DNA of 64,000 nt from an uncultured Nitrospiraceae bacterium (GTDB lineage Bacteria; Nitrospirota; Thermodesulfovibrionia; Thermodesulfovibrionales; Dissulfurispiraceae): assembly GCA_903822005.1 (NCBI GenBank), contig CAIJNL010000023.1, positions 37,159 to 101,158 of the forward strand, read 5' to 3'. Position numbers and translations under genes: made by a program. Shown piece by piece: positions 1-10,734 of the stretch (its first letter is position 1; each line of letters opens with the position of its first letter). A model generated the notes under the pieces. The model was given only the letters and a program-made list of their open reading frames with translations. It did no database searches and was not told the DNA's origin.

Positions 1-42
1 TGGTATCTTTCTGCAAATGTCATATATGTTCGGCTCCCGTGA

Positions 43-3000
43 TCAGGCCGGAGTTATGCTTTGGGCTTCGCTGAATCTCAGGGATATTGCCTTTGAAATG
101 CCGGGTTCTTCCATAGTTATGCCGTAAATATAATCAGCGGCCTCCATGGTAGTGCGGTTATGAGTGATAATAATAAACTGGGTCTCGGACGCGAGGTTTC
201 TTATCATCTGGGCAAACCTTACCGTGTTGGACTCATCGAGCGGCGCGTCAGCTTCGTCAAGTATACAAAGCGGCGAGGGTTTTATCAGGAAACCCGCAAA
301 CAGCAGTGCCAGAGACGTGAGAGCCTTTTCTCCGCCCGAGAGCAGGTTTATATTTTGAAGTTTTTTCCCGGGCGGCTGTGCGATGACATCGAGCCCGGCC
401 TCGAGTATATTGTCGGTTTCTGTAAGCAGCAAATCGGCCTTTCCGCCGCCGAAGAGCGTATTGAATACTTCCTGGAACTTTCCCCTCAGGGCCTCATAGG
501 CCTCCTGGAGTTTTTTCTTCGTTGTCGTGTTTATGCGGGCTATTGCCTCTTCCAGTTCGGCTATGGACATGGTCAGGTCCTGCTGCTGTTTTGAAAGGAA
601 ATCATAGCGCGTTTTGAGCTCTTCATATTCCTCAATCGCCCCGACATTGACAGGGCCCATTGCCTGGATAGATTCATTAAGTTCCTGCGCCTTTTTTTCG
701 TCTTCATCAGGATCAAAGCCTTCGATCTCTATCTGTTCCATCTTTATTTCTACATTATACTTTTGCGTCATAGTCGTCTCGATATTTTCGATGCGTACGC
801 GGTTCTCTGCAAACGTGGTATTGTTTTCCGCCAGTTGCTCGGAAAGTGTGTCGATCTCTACGCGGAAACCCTTCAAGGTTTCATCCTGGGAGACAAGTTC
901 GCTGTTATCGGAGTTGATTATCTCGCGTTTTTCCGACCTCTCTTTTTCTATTTCGCCTGCTTCTGTGACCATTACCCTGACCGACGCGTCAATCTTTTCG
1001 AGTTCTGATACGGAAGAGGTTATTTTTTCCTCGGCCGCCGCTATATCGTCTTTTGAAGAGATTTTTTTTATATCGAGCTCTTCAATCGTCTCTGATACAA
1101 CAGAGCGCTCTTTTTTCAGGGCTTCGAGTTTTTCCCTGTATGCGGCGAGTCTTGCCTTGAGTTCCTCAAGAAATGACCGCTGGTTATCATATTCTCCCCT
1201 TACCTCGGCAAGAGAAGCCTGCAGGGCCTCAGTATTATCATTCAGTTCGTTTCTCTGACTGTCCAGTCCGTCAATCTCTTCCGTCTTTACGCTGACAGCG
1301 CCGCGCAGAGATTCTTTCTCGGAGGCTATTGCCGAAAGTTCTGTCTCAAGGATTGAGAGCCTCCTCTTCATCCTCTCGGTCTCTTCATTCTTGCCCTGCA
1401 GGGAATGGGCTGAAAGAGATATATCTTTTTCCAGTTCGATCAAATCGCCCTCAACCGCTTTCAGGGCCTCGTTTTTTGCGCTGATCTGGTCCATGGCAGC
1501 AAGAATGTCCCGGTCCATTTGCGCTATCAGTGACTGGCGGTTGTCGATCTCCTGCTGGAGCTCCCTGATCTCCCTCTTCCTCTTGAGTATGTCCCTGCCT
1601 TTTCCGGCTATGATAAAGCCGTCTGCCGTAACGAGTTCACCGGCCTGGGTCGCAAAGGTCACATCGCGGTACTTAGGGTCTTTTCTGTATTCAATTGCGG
1701 TTTTGAGATCTGCTGCTATAAAGACATTCTTCAGTACTGCGCGGGCCATGGAGCCTGCCTCTGAATCATCCAGATTTACAAAATCAGATGCCCTGCCGAT
1801 TATACCTTCCGCAGATGACGAGGCAGCCCTGTCCTCATCAGCGAATGATACGCAGATGTCTGTAAAGAGAATGGAGGTTTTGCCGAGGTTTTTATCTTTA
1901 ATTATGCTGATAGCAGAAAAGACATCGTCAATCTTGTCGATTATTATCGAATTTATCTTTTCTGAAAGGGCCGATTCCACCGCAACCTCATACTCCTTGC
2001 CGGCGCTGATGATATTGGAGAGGATGGCCGGAGAGAGATGCTTGCTCTCTTCGGACTCCGCGAGAAATTCATAAAGCGATTTATCAACGATAAGCTCTTT
2101 CAGCGAGCCGAGTCTCGAAAGATTACCGGCCAGCTCTTCTTTTTCCCTTGAGAGCAGCTCTTTTCTGCTTTCTGCTTCAAGGCGCAGTCCGTCGACCTCT
2201 GCAATCAGGGCGTCTTTCAGTTCATTTTTTCGGTCGATCTCGCTTTTCTTGTTTTCAATGCCGCCGCTCAGGTCCGCTATCATCGCAGCGCTCTCATCGA
2301 GACCTTTGCCAATGCCTTCCCTGTCGCGAAGCGAAGCAGACTCGCGGTATTCCAGTGTTTCGAGAGAAGACTGGAGCTTGCTGAGGTCATTTCTTCTGCT
2401 GCTTATCGTGTCCGACAGCCTGAAGAGTTCTTTCCTTTTTTGTTCGAGTTCGGCTTCCTTCCCGCTGATGTCTGTCTCAATGCCCGCTGCGCCTTCCTTC
2501 TTTTCCCTGAAATGCTCGCCGACTTCATTCATATCAGCTAGCAGGGTCCGCTCGGCCTCATCAAGTTCAAGCCCCTTGTTTATAAGAGACTCTTTCTTGG
2601 AGTCGAGCTCGTCAATATAGTTAATCAGACGGGTAATGTCATCTTTACGGTTCTCTATGACATTCTTCAGTACAGCCGCTTCTTTATCGAGGTCTGAAAT
2701 AAGCCGCGCCTTTTCACCGAGCTGATGTTCGAGTTCAGCAAGTATCTTCTCCTTTTCGAGGATGGCAATCCTTTTTGACGCGATACTGTTTTCAAGGGTC
2801 GAGAATGCGGACCGCCTGGCAGAGAGAGATTCCCTTAATTTATCGATCCCGGCCCCAAGTTCATCGAGCAGGTTCCTGAGCCTGGCGTACTCCCTTTTTC
2901 CGATCCTGAGGTCCAGCTCCCTGTAGTCATCGAGCAGCCGTTTGTAACGTTCAGCTTTTTTTGCGAGCCTGTCCAGACTGTTGATCTGTCGCTTGACCTC

Positions 3001-3621
3001 AACGGTTATATCATTAATCCTCTGGAGATTTTCCTTTGAAGAGCTGAGCTTGGAAAGGGCCTCTGCCTTTCTGACCTTGTATTTCATGACCCCCGCGACT
3101 TCTTCGATCAGAAACCTTCTGTCAAGGGGTTTTGCATTGAGTATTTCGGCTATCCTGCCCTGGTCGAGTATGGAATAACTCTTTACATCAAGTCCGGTGT
3201 CCAGGAATATGTCCCTGATATCTTTCAGCCTGCATGAACGCTTGTTCAGAATATATTCGCTTTCTCCCGAGCGGTAAAGACGTCTCGCAACCTCGATCTT
3301 GTCCTGCGGGGAATCATCGGCAGTATCAGAGCCGTTGTCACCCTCTTTGATCTTCGGCACGGCTGTCGATATGTTAAGGCGTACCTCTGCCATGCCCTTT
3401 GATTTTTTGGTGGCCGAACCCTGGAAAATCACCTCTTCCATCTTCTCGCCTCTCAGACTCTTGGCGCTTTGCTCACCCAGGACCCATCTGAAGGCATCGA
3501 CAACATTACTCTTGCCGCATCCGTTAGGTCCAACTATGCAGGTAATGCCGTCATGGAGCTGCAGGGTGGTTTTGTCTCCAAAAGATTTAAATCCGACGAG
3601 GTCGATTTCCTTAATTTTCAT
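43..3621 (-). CDS. smc: Chromosome segregation protein SMC
   Basis: A full-length 1192-residue SMC ATPase, which forms the core of the condensin-like complex that compacts and separates chromosomes. The Walker A motif GPNGCGKSN is at residues 31-39. Long heptad coiled coils occupy about 170-500 and 680-1000 around a hinge domain at about 515-670. The C-terminal head has the ABC signature LSGGEKAL (about 1100) and Walker B CILDEADAPLDESN. Length and order match the bacterial family. The partners ScpA and ScpB are not in the window. The ATG start is followed directly by MKIKEIDLVGFKSF, the conserved SMC N-terminus. Confidence 0.97.
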   Translation of the reverse strand: MKIKEIDLVGFKSFGDKTTLQLHDGITCIVGPNGCGKSNVVDAFRWVLGEQSAKSLRGEKMEEVIFQGSATKKSKGMAEVRLNISTAVPKIKEGDNGSDTADDSPQDKIEVARRLYRSGESEYILNKRSCRLKDIRDIFLDTGLDVKSYSILDQGRIAEILNAKPLDRRFLIEEVAGVMKYKVRKAEALSKLSSSKENLQRINDITVEVKRQINSLDRLAKKAERYKRLLDDYRELDLRIGKREYARLRNLLDELGAGIDKLRESLSARRSAFSTLENSIASKRIAILEKEKILAELEHQLGEKARLISDLDKEAAVLKNVIENRKDDITRLINYIDELDSKKESLINKGLELDEAERTLLADMNEVGEHFREKKEGAAGIETDISGKEAELEQKRKELFRLSDTISSRRNDLSKLQSSLETLEYRESASLRDREGIGKGLDESAAMIADLSGGIENKKSEIDRKNELKDALIAEVDGLRLEAESRKELLSREKEELAGNLSRLGSLKELIVDKSLYEFLAESEESKHLSPAILSNIISAGKEYEVAVESALSEKINSIIIDKIDDVFSAISIIKDKNLGKTSILFTDICVSFADEDRAASSSAEGIIGRASDFVNLDDSEAGSMARAVLKNVFIAADLKTAIEYRKDPKYRDVTFATQAGELVTADGFIIAGKGRDILKRKREIRELQQEIDNRQSLIAQMDRDILAAMDQISAKNEALKAVEGDLIELEKDISLSAHSLQGKNEETERMKRRLSILETELSAIASEKESLRGAVSVKTEEIDGLDSQRNELNDNTEALQASLAEVRGEYDNQRSFLEELKARLAAYREKLEALKKERSVVSETIEELDIKKISSKDDIAAAEEKITSSVSELEKIDASVRVMVTEAGEIEKERSEKREIINSDNSELVSQDETLKGFRVEIDTLSEQLAENNTTFAENRVRIENIETTMTQKYNVEIKMEQIEIEGFDPDEDEKKAQELNESIQAMGPVNVGAIEEYEELKTRYDFLSKQQQDLTMSIAELEEAIARINTTTKKKLQEAYEALRGKFQEVFNTLFGGGKADLLLTETDNILEAGLDVIAQPPGKKLQNINLLSGGEKALTSLALLFAGFLIKPSPLCILDEADAPLDESNTVRFAQMIRNLASETQFIIITHNRTTMEAADYIYGITMEEPGISKAISLRFSEAQSITPA

Positions 3622-3734
3622 AGCCTATAATTGTACGGTGTAGGAGTGATAGCGGTCAAGTTAATCGCAGCTTTTTTGAAGGCGCATAAATAAACCATAT
3701 TGAACAATCACATAGACAGCATATTTTTCAGGGC

Positions 3735-3774
3735 ATAAAAAAAGCCGCATCCTGTAATGCTGACCGGATGCGGC
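3735..3774 (-). terminator. Rho-independent terminator of the dcuB-type gene
   Basis: A perfect 9-bp stem (GCCGCATCC with GGATGCGGC, 3744-3752 and 3766-3774) is followed on the minus strand by a run of seven T (3743-3737). It lies 32 bases beyond the stop of the carrier gene and before smc. Confidence 0.85.
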
Positions 3775-3805
3775 CTGAACGGAGGGCATTTTGATGCCTG
3801 AAGCC

Positions 3806-5140
3806 CTACATTTTCAGAAAAAAGGCCCCAATTATATAACCTATTACGGTCGCGGTACCGACGCCGATAAGTCCCGGGATCATAAAACTGTGGTTAAACA
3901 GATACTTGCCGATACGGGTCGTGCCTGTACGGTCAAAGTTGATGGCTGAGAGATCGCTCGGATAAAAACAGAAGAAGAAGTATGCGTAACAGGCCGGTAT
4001 CATGCCGATTATCAGATTTATCGGTATGTTGAGGGCAAAAGCGACCGGCACCATGATAACCAGCGTGGCTGCCTGGCTCTTGACAAAGGCAGATACGCAG
4101 AACATGGCAACAGCGAAAAGCCATGAGTACTGTTCTACCATGGCCTTCATGTTAGCAACCAGGAAATTCTTGTGATGGTCTATGAAGGTATCGCTCATCC
4201 ATGCTATGCCCAAAATGGCTATTGCCGCTACCATGCCTGCATGAAATACAGATGAAGAGGCGATCTGCTGGGCCTTGACTTTCGCATAAAAGAGCACGAG
4301 CGCGCCCGCTGAAAGCATTACGATCTGTACTATAAGCACCATCGACAGCGGCTTCTTGTCGAATACCGGCACAAGTTCTTTGCTGAAGATCGCGAGCAGT
4401 ATGATAGCTATGACACCCGCAAAAAAGATCAGTACCGACCTCTTTGCCTTTGTTGTTACGCCCTTGCTGAGAAGCGTGGCGCTTTCCTCAAGCTGTGCGC
4501 GGAATGCGGGGTCTTTCATCCTCTCCTGAAACTCGGGATCTTTATCGAGGTCCTTACCGCGTCGCATGCTCCAGAGCGCTGACAGCATAACGCCTATGAA
4601 TGTTGCCGGCACGGTCACTATCAGTATGTCGAACAGGCTGACCGTGTATCCCTGTTTGAGCGACATCGCCAGGAAGCTTGTTGCCGCCGCAGCGATCGGG
4701 CTGGCCGTGATACCCATCTGAGAGGCGATGGATGAGACGCCCATGGCGCGCTCTGGCCGTATCCCGGTCTTATATGCGACGTCCGCGATGATCGGCTGCA
4801 GCAAATAAACGGAATGACCGGTGCCTACTGCAATGGTCAGAAGCCATGTGCAAAACGGGGCGAGCAAAACAATATACTTGGGATGCTTGCGGAGCAGTTT
4901 TTCGGCCAGCTGGACCATATAGGTCAAACCGCCCGCTGCGTGGAGTGTGGCAGATGCTGCTACCACCGCGATAATGATGAAAATGACATCAGTCGGCGGT
5001 GCGCCCGGCTTCATGCCGAACCCAAAGACAAATACAGTCACGCCGGCGCCGCCGACAAGACCCAACCCTATACCGCCTACGCGGATACCGAGGTAGATCG
5101 CCAGCAGCAGAATACCAAAATGAATCCAGAACATCTCCAT
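3806..5140 (-). CDS. dcuB: Anaerobic C4-dicarboxylate transporter, DcuA/DcuB family
   Basis: A 444-residue inner-membrane carrier with 10-12 hydrophobic segments and the DcuA/DcuB signatures: VGTGHSVYLLQPIIADVAYK (about 105-125), RPERAMGVSSIASQMGITASP (about 128-148) and a C-terminal CFYPSD motif. The family exchanges fumarate, malate, aspartate and succinate in anaerobes, usually for fumarate respiration. An AAGGAGGAA ribosome site sits just upstream. It is a single-gene unit with its own terminator. DcuA and DcuB cannot be told apart here, so the symbol is approximate. It fits the flavin reductase and the DcuC-type gene elsewhere in the window. Confidence 0.9.
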   Translation of the reverse strand: MEMFWIHFGILLLAIYLGIRVGGIGLGLVGGAGVTVFVFGFGMKPGAPPTDVIFIIIAVVAASATLHAAGGLTYMVQLAEKLLRKHPKYIVLLAPFCTWLLTIAVGTGHSVYLLQPIIADVAYKTGIRPERAMGVSSIASQMGITASPIAAAATSFLAMSLKQGYTVSLFDILIVTVPATFIGVMLSALWSMRRGKDLDKDPEFQERMKDPAFRAQLEESATLLSKGVTTKAKRSVLIFFAGVIAIILLAIFSKELVPVFDKKPLSMVLIVQIVMLSAGALVLFYAKVKAQQIASSSVFHAGMVAAIAILGIAWMSDTFIDHHKNFLVANMKAMVEQYSWLFAVAMFCVSAFVKSQAATLVIMVPVAFALNIPINLIIGMIPACYAYFFFCFYPSDLSAINFDRTGTTRIGKYLFNHSFMIPGLIGVGTATVIGYIIGAFFLKM

Positions 5141-5256
5141 AGAAAATTCCTCCTTTTAAGAAATAATAAAAAAATATTTACTATTAGAATATGCCTATAT
5201 TACATTATCTGTCCATATCCGATGCAATTACTCTAACAATGAAGAGTTTATTATGA

Positions 5257-5301
5257 AAATGCCCTTTCATGCATTATATTACCATGCATTAAAGGGCATT
5301 T
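5257..5301. terminator. Long hairpin between the orphan gene and the dcuB-type gene
   Basis: Arms AAATGCCCTTTCATGCAT (5257-5274) and ATGCATTAAAGGGCATTT (5284-5301) pair with one mismatch around a 9-base loop. It sits 22 bases after the stop of the minus-strand orphan gene and about 115 bases before the dcuB-type start. It probably terminates the orphan transcript, with a short T run on that strand. It could instead be an operator or leader structure for the carrier gene. Confidence 0.6.
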
Positions 5302-5322
5302 GTAGTGAAAAGAATACCGGTT

Positions 5323-5910
5323 TTATCCAATCGGAATTTTCAGGCCAAGAAAAACTCCTTTTGAGAGCAGCGATGAACTGCCCCTGGTATTAAGGGCAAC
5401 AGAATCCATTTTATATCTGTCCCACCCGCTATTGCCAGCATTCTGATTTTGCGAAGGTGGAATAACGACAAGGCTCGGATTATCGCCCGCAATTTTAATC
5501 TGGTTGGAAGAGTCTGCCGTCGCTGCTGCCTGATTCACCGTATTGGTCACGTCGATGTATTGTGAAGAATTTGGTTTTGAGACAGCACTGCTGCCGTTTA
5601 CGGGCAAAAGCATGATGCCCGGCGTTATTGTGCTGGCAGCAGATGAGGTCAGTTTTTCCTTTGCTATATTAGCTGCAGCAGAGAGAGCCTTGGTGAAATC
5701 AGCTGAAGTCGCCTTTGACGTTTCTGCTGCGACAGCTCCTGTAGCTGTTTGTGCAGTAGCGCCTGCACGTGAATCGAGTTCCGATTTCAGTATGCTCGAG
5801 AACGATCCCTGGGCAGATGTAGCATCCTGCCCTGCTGCAGGCTTTTTGGAAAACAGTTCGGCAAGCGCCGGTAGTGCAACCCCCTGGATTAAATGCGGTA
5901 AAAAAACCAT
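5323..5910 (-). CDS. Ala/Ser/Thr-rich protein of unknown function
   Basis: A 195-residue protein that I do not recognise. It starts at an ATG behind a good GGGAGGA site. The middle (about 20-150) is low-complexity, rich in Ala, Ser, Thr and Gln; the C-terminus is more ordered (WDRYKMDSVALNTRG... ending LGLKIPIG). There is no clear signal peptide or membrane segment. The composition recalls linker regions of flagellar hook-length or other surface-assembly proteins, but no motif supports that. It is a single gene, transcribed divergently from dnaE. Confidence 0.6.
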   Translation of the reverse strand: MVFLPHLIQGVALPALAELFSKKPAAGQDATSAQGSFSSILKSELDSRAGATAQTATGAVAAETSKATSADFTKALSAAANIAKEKLTSSAASTITPGIMLLPVNGSSAVSKPNSSQYIDVTNTVNQAAATADSSNQIKIAGDNPSLVVIPPSQNQNAGNSGWDRYKMDSVALNTRGSSSLLSKGVFLGLKIPIG

Positions 5911-6128
5911 AAGCTTATCCTCCCGTCTGGTGAATACATTATCAATATGTTAGCAATCACCGTGCCACCTTAAAAAGCTTAATTATCAAGGTGTAGCCTC
6001 AAAATAATTATGTACTTATTTGCCTATGCGGAAAAAATTTCCCACGTAAAGGCCAGTAAAAGCTGCTGAGAACACAACTGGCGCCTTTTCCGTTGACTAA
6101 TAAACAGCGCTGCGTGTAATATTTTCAT

Positions 6129-9100
6129 ATGCAGCACTCGGATTTTGTACCCCTCCATTTGCATACGGAATACAGCCTCCTTGACGGCGCCATCAAGATC
6201 GACGAGCTTATAGAGCAGGCGGTTCTCTATAAGATGCCTGCGGTCGCTATTACTGATCATGGCAATCTCTGCGGGGCGATAGAGTTTTATGCAAAGGCCA
6301 GGAAAAAGGGCATCAAACCGATTATCGGGTGCGAGGTTTATGTTGCCCCTCAAAGCCATAAAGACAGGGTAAAGACCAGCATAGACAACCTTTCTGAAGA
6401 GGCGGCCTTTCATCTTATACTACTGGCCCGCGACCTCCAGGGGTACAGGAATCTCACTTCACTTGTAACCAAGGCTTATCTTGACGGCTTTTATTACAAG
6501 CCGCGGATAGACAAGGACCTGCTCGGACAATACAGCGGCGGGCTGATAGGCTTGTCGGCATGCCTGAAGGGTGAAGTAGCTTATTACCTCAAAAGCGGCA
6601 ATGTCGCTTCAGCGCGCGAGGTCGCCCTCCAATACAAGAACCTCTTTGGTCCCGATAATTATTATCTCGAAATCCAGGGCAACGGCATGCCCGAGCAGGA
6701 AGAGGTCAACAAGCTGCTGATCGACCTCGGCAAAGACCTCCACATTCCTCTGGTCGCCACCAACGACTGCCATTATTTGATGAAGGATGACGCCAAAGCA
6801 CACGAGATACTCCTTTGCATCCAGACCGGCAAAACGGTCAAGGATGAAAAGAGGATGCGCTTCTCGACAGAGGAGTTCTACTTCAAATCACCGGATGAGA
6901 TGAAAAGTGCGTTCAGTGAAACGCCGGAAGCCATCAGCAATACGATTGCAATAGCCGAAAGGTGCAATGTCGATTTCGAACTCGGCAAATTTTTGCTGCC
7001 GAAGTACCAGCCTCCTGACGGACTGAAGCCATCGGTCTATCTCGAAAAGCTCGCCCTTGAAGGTCTGCATAATAAGTTCGGAGAATACCCGCCGCAGGAA
7101 TATCACGACCGCCTTACGCTTGAACTCGCGGTCATAAAGAACATGGGGTTTGCTTCCTATTTTCTTATTGTCTGGGACTTTATCAACTATGCCAGAACAC
7201 AGGGTATCCCTGTTGGTCCGGGGCGTGGCTCTGCAGCAGGAAGCCTTGTGGCATACTGCCTCAAGATTACAGAGATTGATCCGATCAAATACAAGCTGCT
7301 TTTTGAACGTTTTCTCAATCCTGACCGTATAAGCATGCCTGACATAGATGTGGATTTTTGCAAGGACCGCCGCCAGGAGGTCATCTCCTATGTATCCGAT
7401 AAATACGGCGCCGACAATGTTGCCCAGATCATAACCTTCGGTACCATGGCCTCAAGGGCGGCTGTTCGGGATGTAGGCCGCGTTCTCGATATCCCCTATG
7501 CCGAAGTCGACAAGGTGGCGAAACTTATCCCTGCCGGGCCGGAGGTAAAGAGCCTTGATGATGCGATGAGGCTCGAGCCGCGCATTCAGGAGCTGTATGA
7601 CTCTGATCCGCAGATGAAGGAGATGCTCGATATCGCAAAGAGACTCGAGGGACTTTCGCGGCATGCCTCGACCCATGCGGCGGGAGTTGTCATTGCGCCC
7701 GAGCCGCTGACCCATTTCACCGCGCTGTACAAGAACCCTTCTGAAGATGTTGTAACGACCCAGTTCGACATGAAGTCTATCGAAAATATGGGGCTGCTTA
7801 AATTCGATTTTCTCGGCCTCAAGACCCTCACGATCATGGACAAGACCGTGCAATTCATTAAACAGCAAGGGGGGAATCTGGTTCTTTCTGATATACCCCT
7901 GGATGATCCGGAAACCTACAAATTTCTGACTTCAGGCGATACCATCGGAATATTCCAGCTCGAAAGCGCGGGTATGCGAGACATCCTGGTAAGGATGCAG
8001 GCCAGCAGGTTCGAAGACCTGATAGCGCTGGTTGCCCTGTATCGACCCGGACCGATGGCATGGATTGACGATTTTATCAAAAATAAAAAAGGCGAGGCGG
8101 TCGTCACCTATGACCTGCCGCAGCTGCAGGAGATACTGGACGAGACTTACGGCATCATACTTTATCAGGAACAGGTAATGATGATAGCCAACAGGATAGC
8201 CAATTTCTCGATGGGACAGGCCGATCTGCTCAGGCGCGCCATGGGCAAGAAAAAGCCGGAGGAAATGGCGAAGCAGAAAGAGGACTTCATTGACGGCGCT
8301 GTGAAAAACGGCATAGCCGAAAAGCAGGCGAGAGACCTGTTTGTCAAGATGGAACCCTTTGCTCAATACGGCTTCAACAAGTCTCATTCAGCCGCGTATG
8401 CCTACATTGCTTACCAGACCGCGTATCTGAAGGTGCATTATCCGGTCGAATTCATGACAGCCAATTTCAGCGCCGACATGGGCGACACCGACAGGATCGT
8501 CAAACTTATCAGCGAATGCCGGAATATGAACATCGCCATCCTCCCTCCTGATATCAACGAAAGCGAGCGCGAATTCAAGATAGACGGCGTATCGGTGCGA
8601 TTCGGGCTCGAGGCGGTCAAGGGAGTCGGCGGCGCCGCGCTCGAAATAATATTTGCAGAGCGCCAGAAGGGCAAGTTCGATGCCTTTGAAGATTTCCTGG
8701 GCAGGATAGACAGCAGGAAGGTAAACAAGAAGGTGATAGAGGGACTTATAAAAGCGGGCGCTTTTGATTCTCTTTACAGGAAGCCGGACGCTGACGGCAC
8801 GCTATGCGGTCCGAGTTCTTCCTATTCCAGGGCCATGGCCATGGAGGCAATGGCATCGCTTGGAAAGGCGGTATCAAAAGGTCCCGGTCTCTTTGGAGAT
8901 ATGGAACCCGAAAAAGAGAGTCTTCAGCCCTGGGATGAAAAGAGCCTGCTGGCTGCCGAGAAAGAGGCGCTCGGATTTTATATATCCGGGCACCCGATGA
9001 CAAGATACCGTAAAACGCTCTCGCGGATGCACATATCACCGATCTCGGAGATAGTCGAAAACCACGAGGCGGCTGACGAGAACGGCGGATACAGCCGCAG

Positions 9101-9599
9101 CTACTCAGAGGAAAGGGTAGATGTTGTTATAGCGGGCATAATAAGCGACATAAAGACCCGGGCAAAGGAAAAGAGCGTAACCGCTTACATCCAGATCGAG
9201 GATGAGACAGGCAGCACAGAGGCCCTGGCTTTTTCGGACCTTTACCGCAAGAACGCGGACCTGCTCAAGAAGGGCAATGTCATCATGATCAGGGGGCAGT
9301 TGACAAGGGCCGAAAAGGGGGCCAAGCTCATTACCCGCGAGATAACCGACATATCGGGTATGGAGATTGAGGTCAAATATGAGGTATCATTAAGGGGCGA
9401 GAGCCCGGACAGCCTTGAAAGGCTCAGGAACATACGGGCGCTGTTCAACGGCACGCCGGACGGCAAGGAAAACGGCTCCTTCCAGCTGAGGCTGCTGATG
9501 AAGGATTTCTGTATTGTTTTAATTTCGCCGCTCCAGCCCTGCCCGAATTTTGCTGCTGAGGTCGAGAGGATCACGGGCGAAAAGGTCAGGATATACTAA
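6129..9599 (+). CDS. dnaE: DNA polymerase III alpha subunit
   Basis: A 1156-residue replicative polymerase of the DnaE1 type. An N-terminal PHP domain begins HLHTEYSLLDGA (residue 9 on). The catalytic palm carries PDIDVDF (about 403-409), with the third aspartate in FDFLGLKTL (about 560). Fingers, helix-hairpin-helix and an OB-fold domain (about 980-1070) follow in the usual order, and length is normal. It lies 66 bases upstream of accA, the dnaE-accA order also seen in enterobacteria, so the two are probably co-transcribed. Confidence 0.97.
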   Translation: MQHSDFVPLHLHTEYSLLDGAIKIDELIEQAVLYKMPAVAITDHGNLCGAIEFYAKARKKGIKPIIGCEVYVAPQSHKDRVKTSIDNLSEEAAFHLILLARDLQGYRNLTSLVTKAYLDGFYYKPRIDKDLLGQYSGGLIGLSACLKGEVAYYLKSGNVASAREVALQYKNLFGPDNYYLEIQGNGMPEQEEVNKLLIDLGKDLHIPLVATNDCHYLMKDDAKAHEILLCIQTGKTVKDEKRMRFSTEEFYFKSPDEMKSAFSETPEAISNTIAIAERCNVDFELGKFLLPKYQPPDGLKPSVYLEKLALEGLHNKFGEYPPQEYHDRLTLELAVIKNMGFASYFLIVWDFINYARTQGIPVGPGRGSAAGSLVAYCLKITEIDPIKYKLLFERFLNPDRISMPDIDVDFCKDRRQEVISYVSDKYGADNVAQIITFGTMASRAAVRDVGRVLDIPYAEVDKVAKLIPAGPEVKSLDDAMRLEPRIQELYDSDPQMKEMLDIAKRLEGLSRHASTHAAGVVIAPEPLTHFTALYKNPSEDVVTTQFDMKSIENMGLLKFDFLGLKTLTIMDKTVQFIKQQGGNLVLSDIPLDDPETYKFLTSGDTIGIFQLESAGMRDILVRMQASRFEDLIALVALYRPGPMAWIDDFIKNKKGEAVVTYDLPQLQEILDETYGIILYQEQVMMIANRIANFSMGQADLLRRAMGKKKPEEMAKQKEDFIDGAVKNGIAEKQARDLFVKMEPFAQYGFNKSHSAAYAYIAYQTAYLKVHYPVEFMTANFSADMGDTDRIVKLISECRNMNIAILPPDINESEREFKIDGVSVRFGLEAVKGVGGAALEIIFAERQKGKFDAFEDFLGRIDSRKVNKKVIEGLIKAGAFDSLYRKPDADGTLCGPSSSYSRAMAMEAMASLGKAVSKGPGLFGDMEPEKESLQPWDEKSLLAAEKEALGFYISGHPMTRYRKTLSRMHISPISEIVENHEAADENGGYSRSYSEERVDVVIAGIISDIKTRAKEKSVTAYIQIEDETGSTEALAFSDLYRKNADLLKKGNVIMIRGQLTRAEKGAKLITREITDISGMEIEVKYEVSLRGESPDSLERLRNIRALFNGTPDGKENGSFQLRLLMKDFCIVLISPLQPCPNFAAEVERITGEKVRIY

Positions 9600-9613
9600 A
9601 ATACGGTTTAACA

Positions 9614-9638
9614 GTCCGGCACGCGCAGCAGGCCGGAC
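9614..9638 (+). other. Intercistronic hairpin dnaE-accA
   Basis: A 7-bp perfect stem (GTCCGGC with GCCGGAC) with an 11-base loop lies in the short dnaE-accA spacer. There is no T run, so it is unlikely to end transcription. It may affect mRNA processing or accA translation. Confidence 0.35.
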
Positions 9639-9665
9639 AGAACCAGATTCCGGAGATGACAGACA

Positions 9666-10643
9666 ATGGCTTATTATCTTGATTTTGAGAAACCGATAGA
9701 AGAGCTCGATACAAAGATCCAGGAACTTAAGAGGCTTTCCGACGGGCAGGAGATAGACATAACGTCCGAGATAAAAAAGCTCGAAAAAAAGGCAAAAGAC
9801 CTGCGCTCGGATATCTTTTCCGCGCTCAGCCCCTGGCAGAGGACGCAGATCGCCCGCCATCCCGAAAGACCATACACCCTCGACTATATAGGCATGATCG
9901 CGACTGATTTCGTAGAGATGCATGGCGACAGGCGGTTCGGAGACGACCCGGCTATAGTCGGCGGCATAGGCACTATTTCTGGCATTTCCATGGTGATTAT
10001 CGGGCATCAGAAAGGCCGCGGTACCAAAGAGCGCATATCAAGAAACTTCGGACAGCCCAATCCCGAGGGTTACAGAAAGGCGCTGCGCCTTATGAAGCTG
10101 GCTGAGAGATTCAAGCGGCCGGTCCTGACCCTGGTCGACACCCCCGGTGCATATCCGGGCGTAGGCGCTGAAGAGCGCGGGCAGGCAGAGGCGATTGCAA
10201 ACAATCTCATGGAGATGGCCAGGCTCAAGACACCGATAGTCACCATCGTAATCGGCGAGGGAGGAAGCGGCGGTGCGCTTGGTCTCAGCGTTTCAGACAG
10301 GCTCTATATGCTCGAAAATTCGATCTATTCCGTGATTTCGCCTGAAGGCTGCGCAGCGATCCTCTGGCGCAGGGGCGGCACCGAGGTGGGACTGGCAGAT
10401 TATGCAAAGGCGGCTGACGCTCTGAAGCTGACGGCGCCTGATCTGAAGGCCCTGAAGATCATCGACGATGTAATACCTGAACCTCTTGGCGGAGCACATA
10501 GAGACCCAGAGGCTGTCGCCAAAAAGATGACTGAGGTGATAGTTAAATCTCTTGAAGCGCTGCGCGGCAAGACACCCGCAAAGCTGCTTGAGGAGAGATA
10601 TAAAAAACTCAAAAAGATAGGCAGCGTTTCTGTAGTGGAGTGA
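9666..10643 (+). CDS. accA: Acetyl-CoA carboxylase carboxyltransferase, alpha subunit
   Basis: A 325-residue subunit of the carboxyltransferase that makes malonyl-CoA for fatty-acid synthesis, acting with AccD. The N-terminal helical segment [19 protein letters not shown] is typical. The crotonase-like core has [10 protein letters not shown] (about 90) and the oxyanion-hole region [12 protein letters not shown] (about 197-208). It matches the family length of about 315-325. accD, accB and accC are not in the window. Confidence 0.96.
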   Translation: MAYYLDFEKPIEELDTKIQELKRLSDGQEIDITSEIKKLEKKAKDLRSDIFSALSPWQRTQIARHPERPYTLDYIGMIATDFVEMHGDRRFGDDPAIVGGIGTISGISMVIIGHQKGRGTKERISRNFGQPNPEGYRKALRLMKLAERFKRPVLTLVDTPGAYPGVGAEERGQAEAIANNLMEMARLKTPIVTIVIGEGGSGGALGLSVSDRLYMLENSIYSVISPEGCAAILWRRGGTEVGLADYAKAADALKLTAPDLKALKIIDDVIPEPLGGAHRDPEAVAKKMTEVIVKSLEALRGKTPAKLLEERYKKLKKIGSVSVVE

Positions 10644-10734
10644 GCGGCATAACGGCATTGCCTTGCCCTATATACATTATTGCCCCGCTTATGCTAAGGT
10701 AGATACAGAGTTTCAGAAGTGTTTGTCAGCGGAA

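Noticed and set aside
614..1258. Long plus-strand open frame (214 codons) inside smc
   Set aside because: It is the complement of coiled-coil codons, is Ser-rich in the way such shadows are, and lies wholly within the clear SMC frame.
10658..10708. Possible cspA promoter (TTGCC-type -35 and TATGCT or GATACA -10)
   Set aside because: None of the pairs has a 16-18 base spacer with good matches at both boxes.
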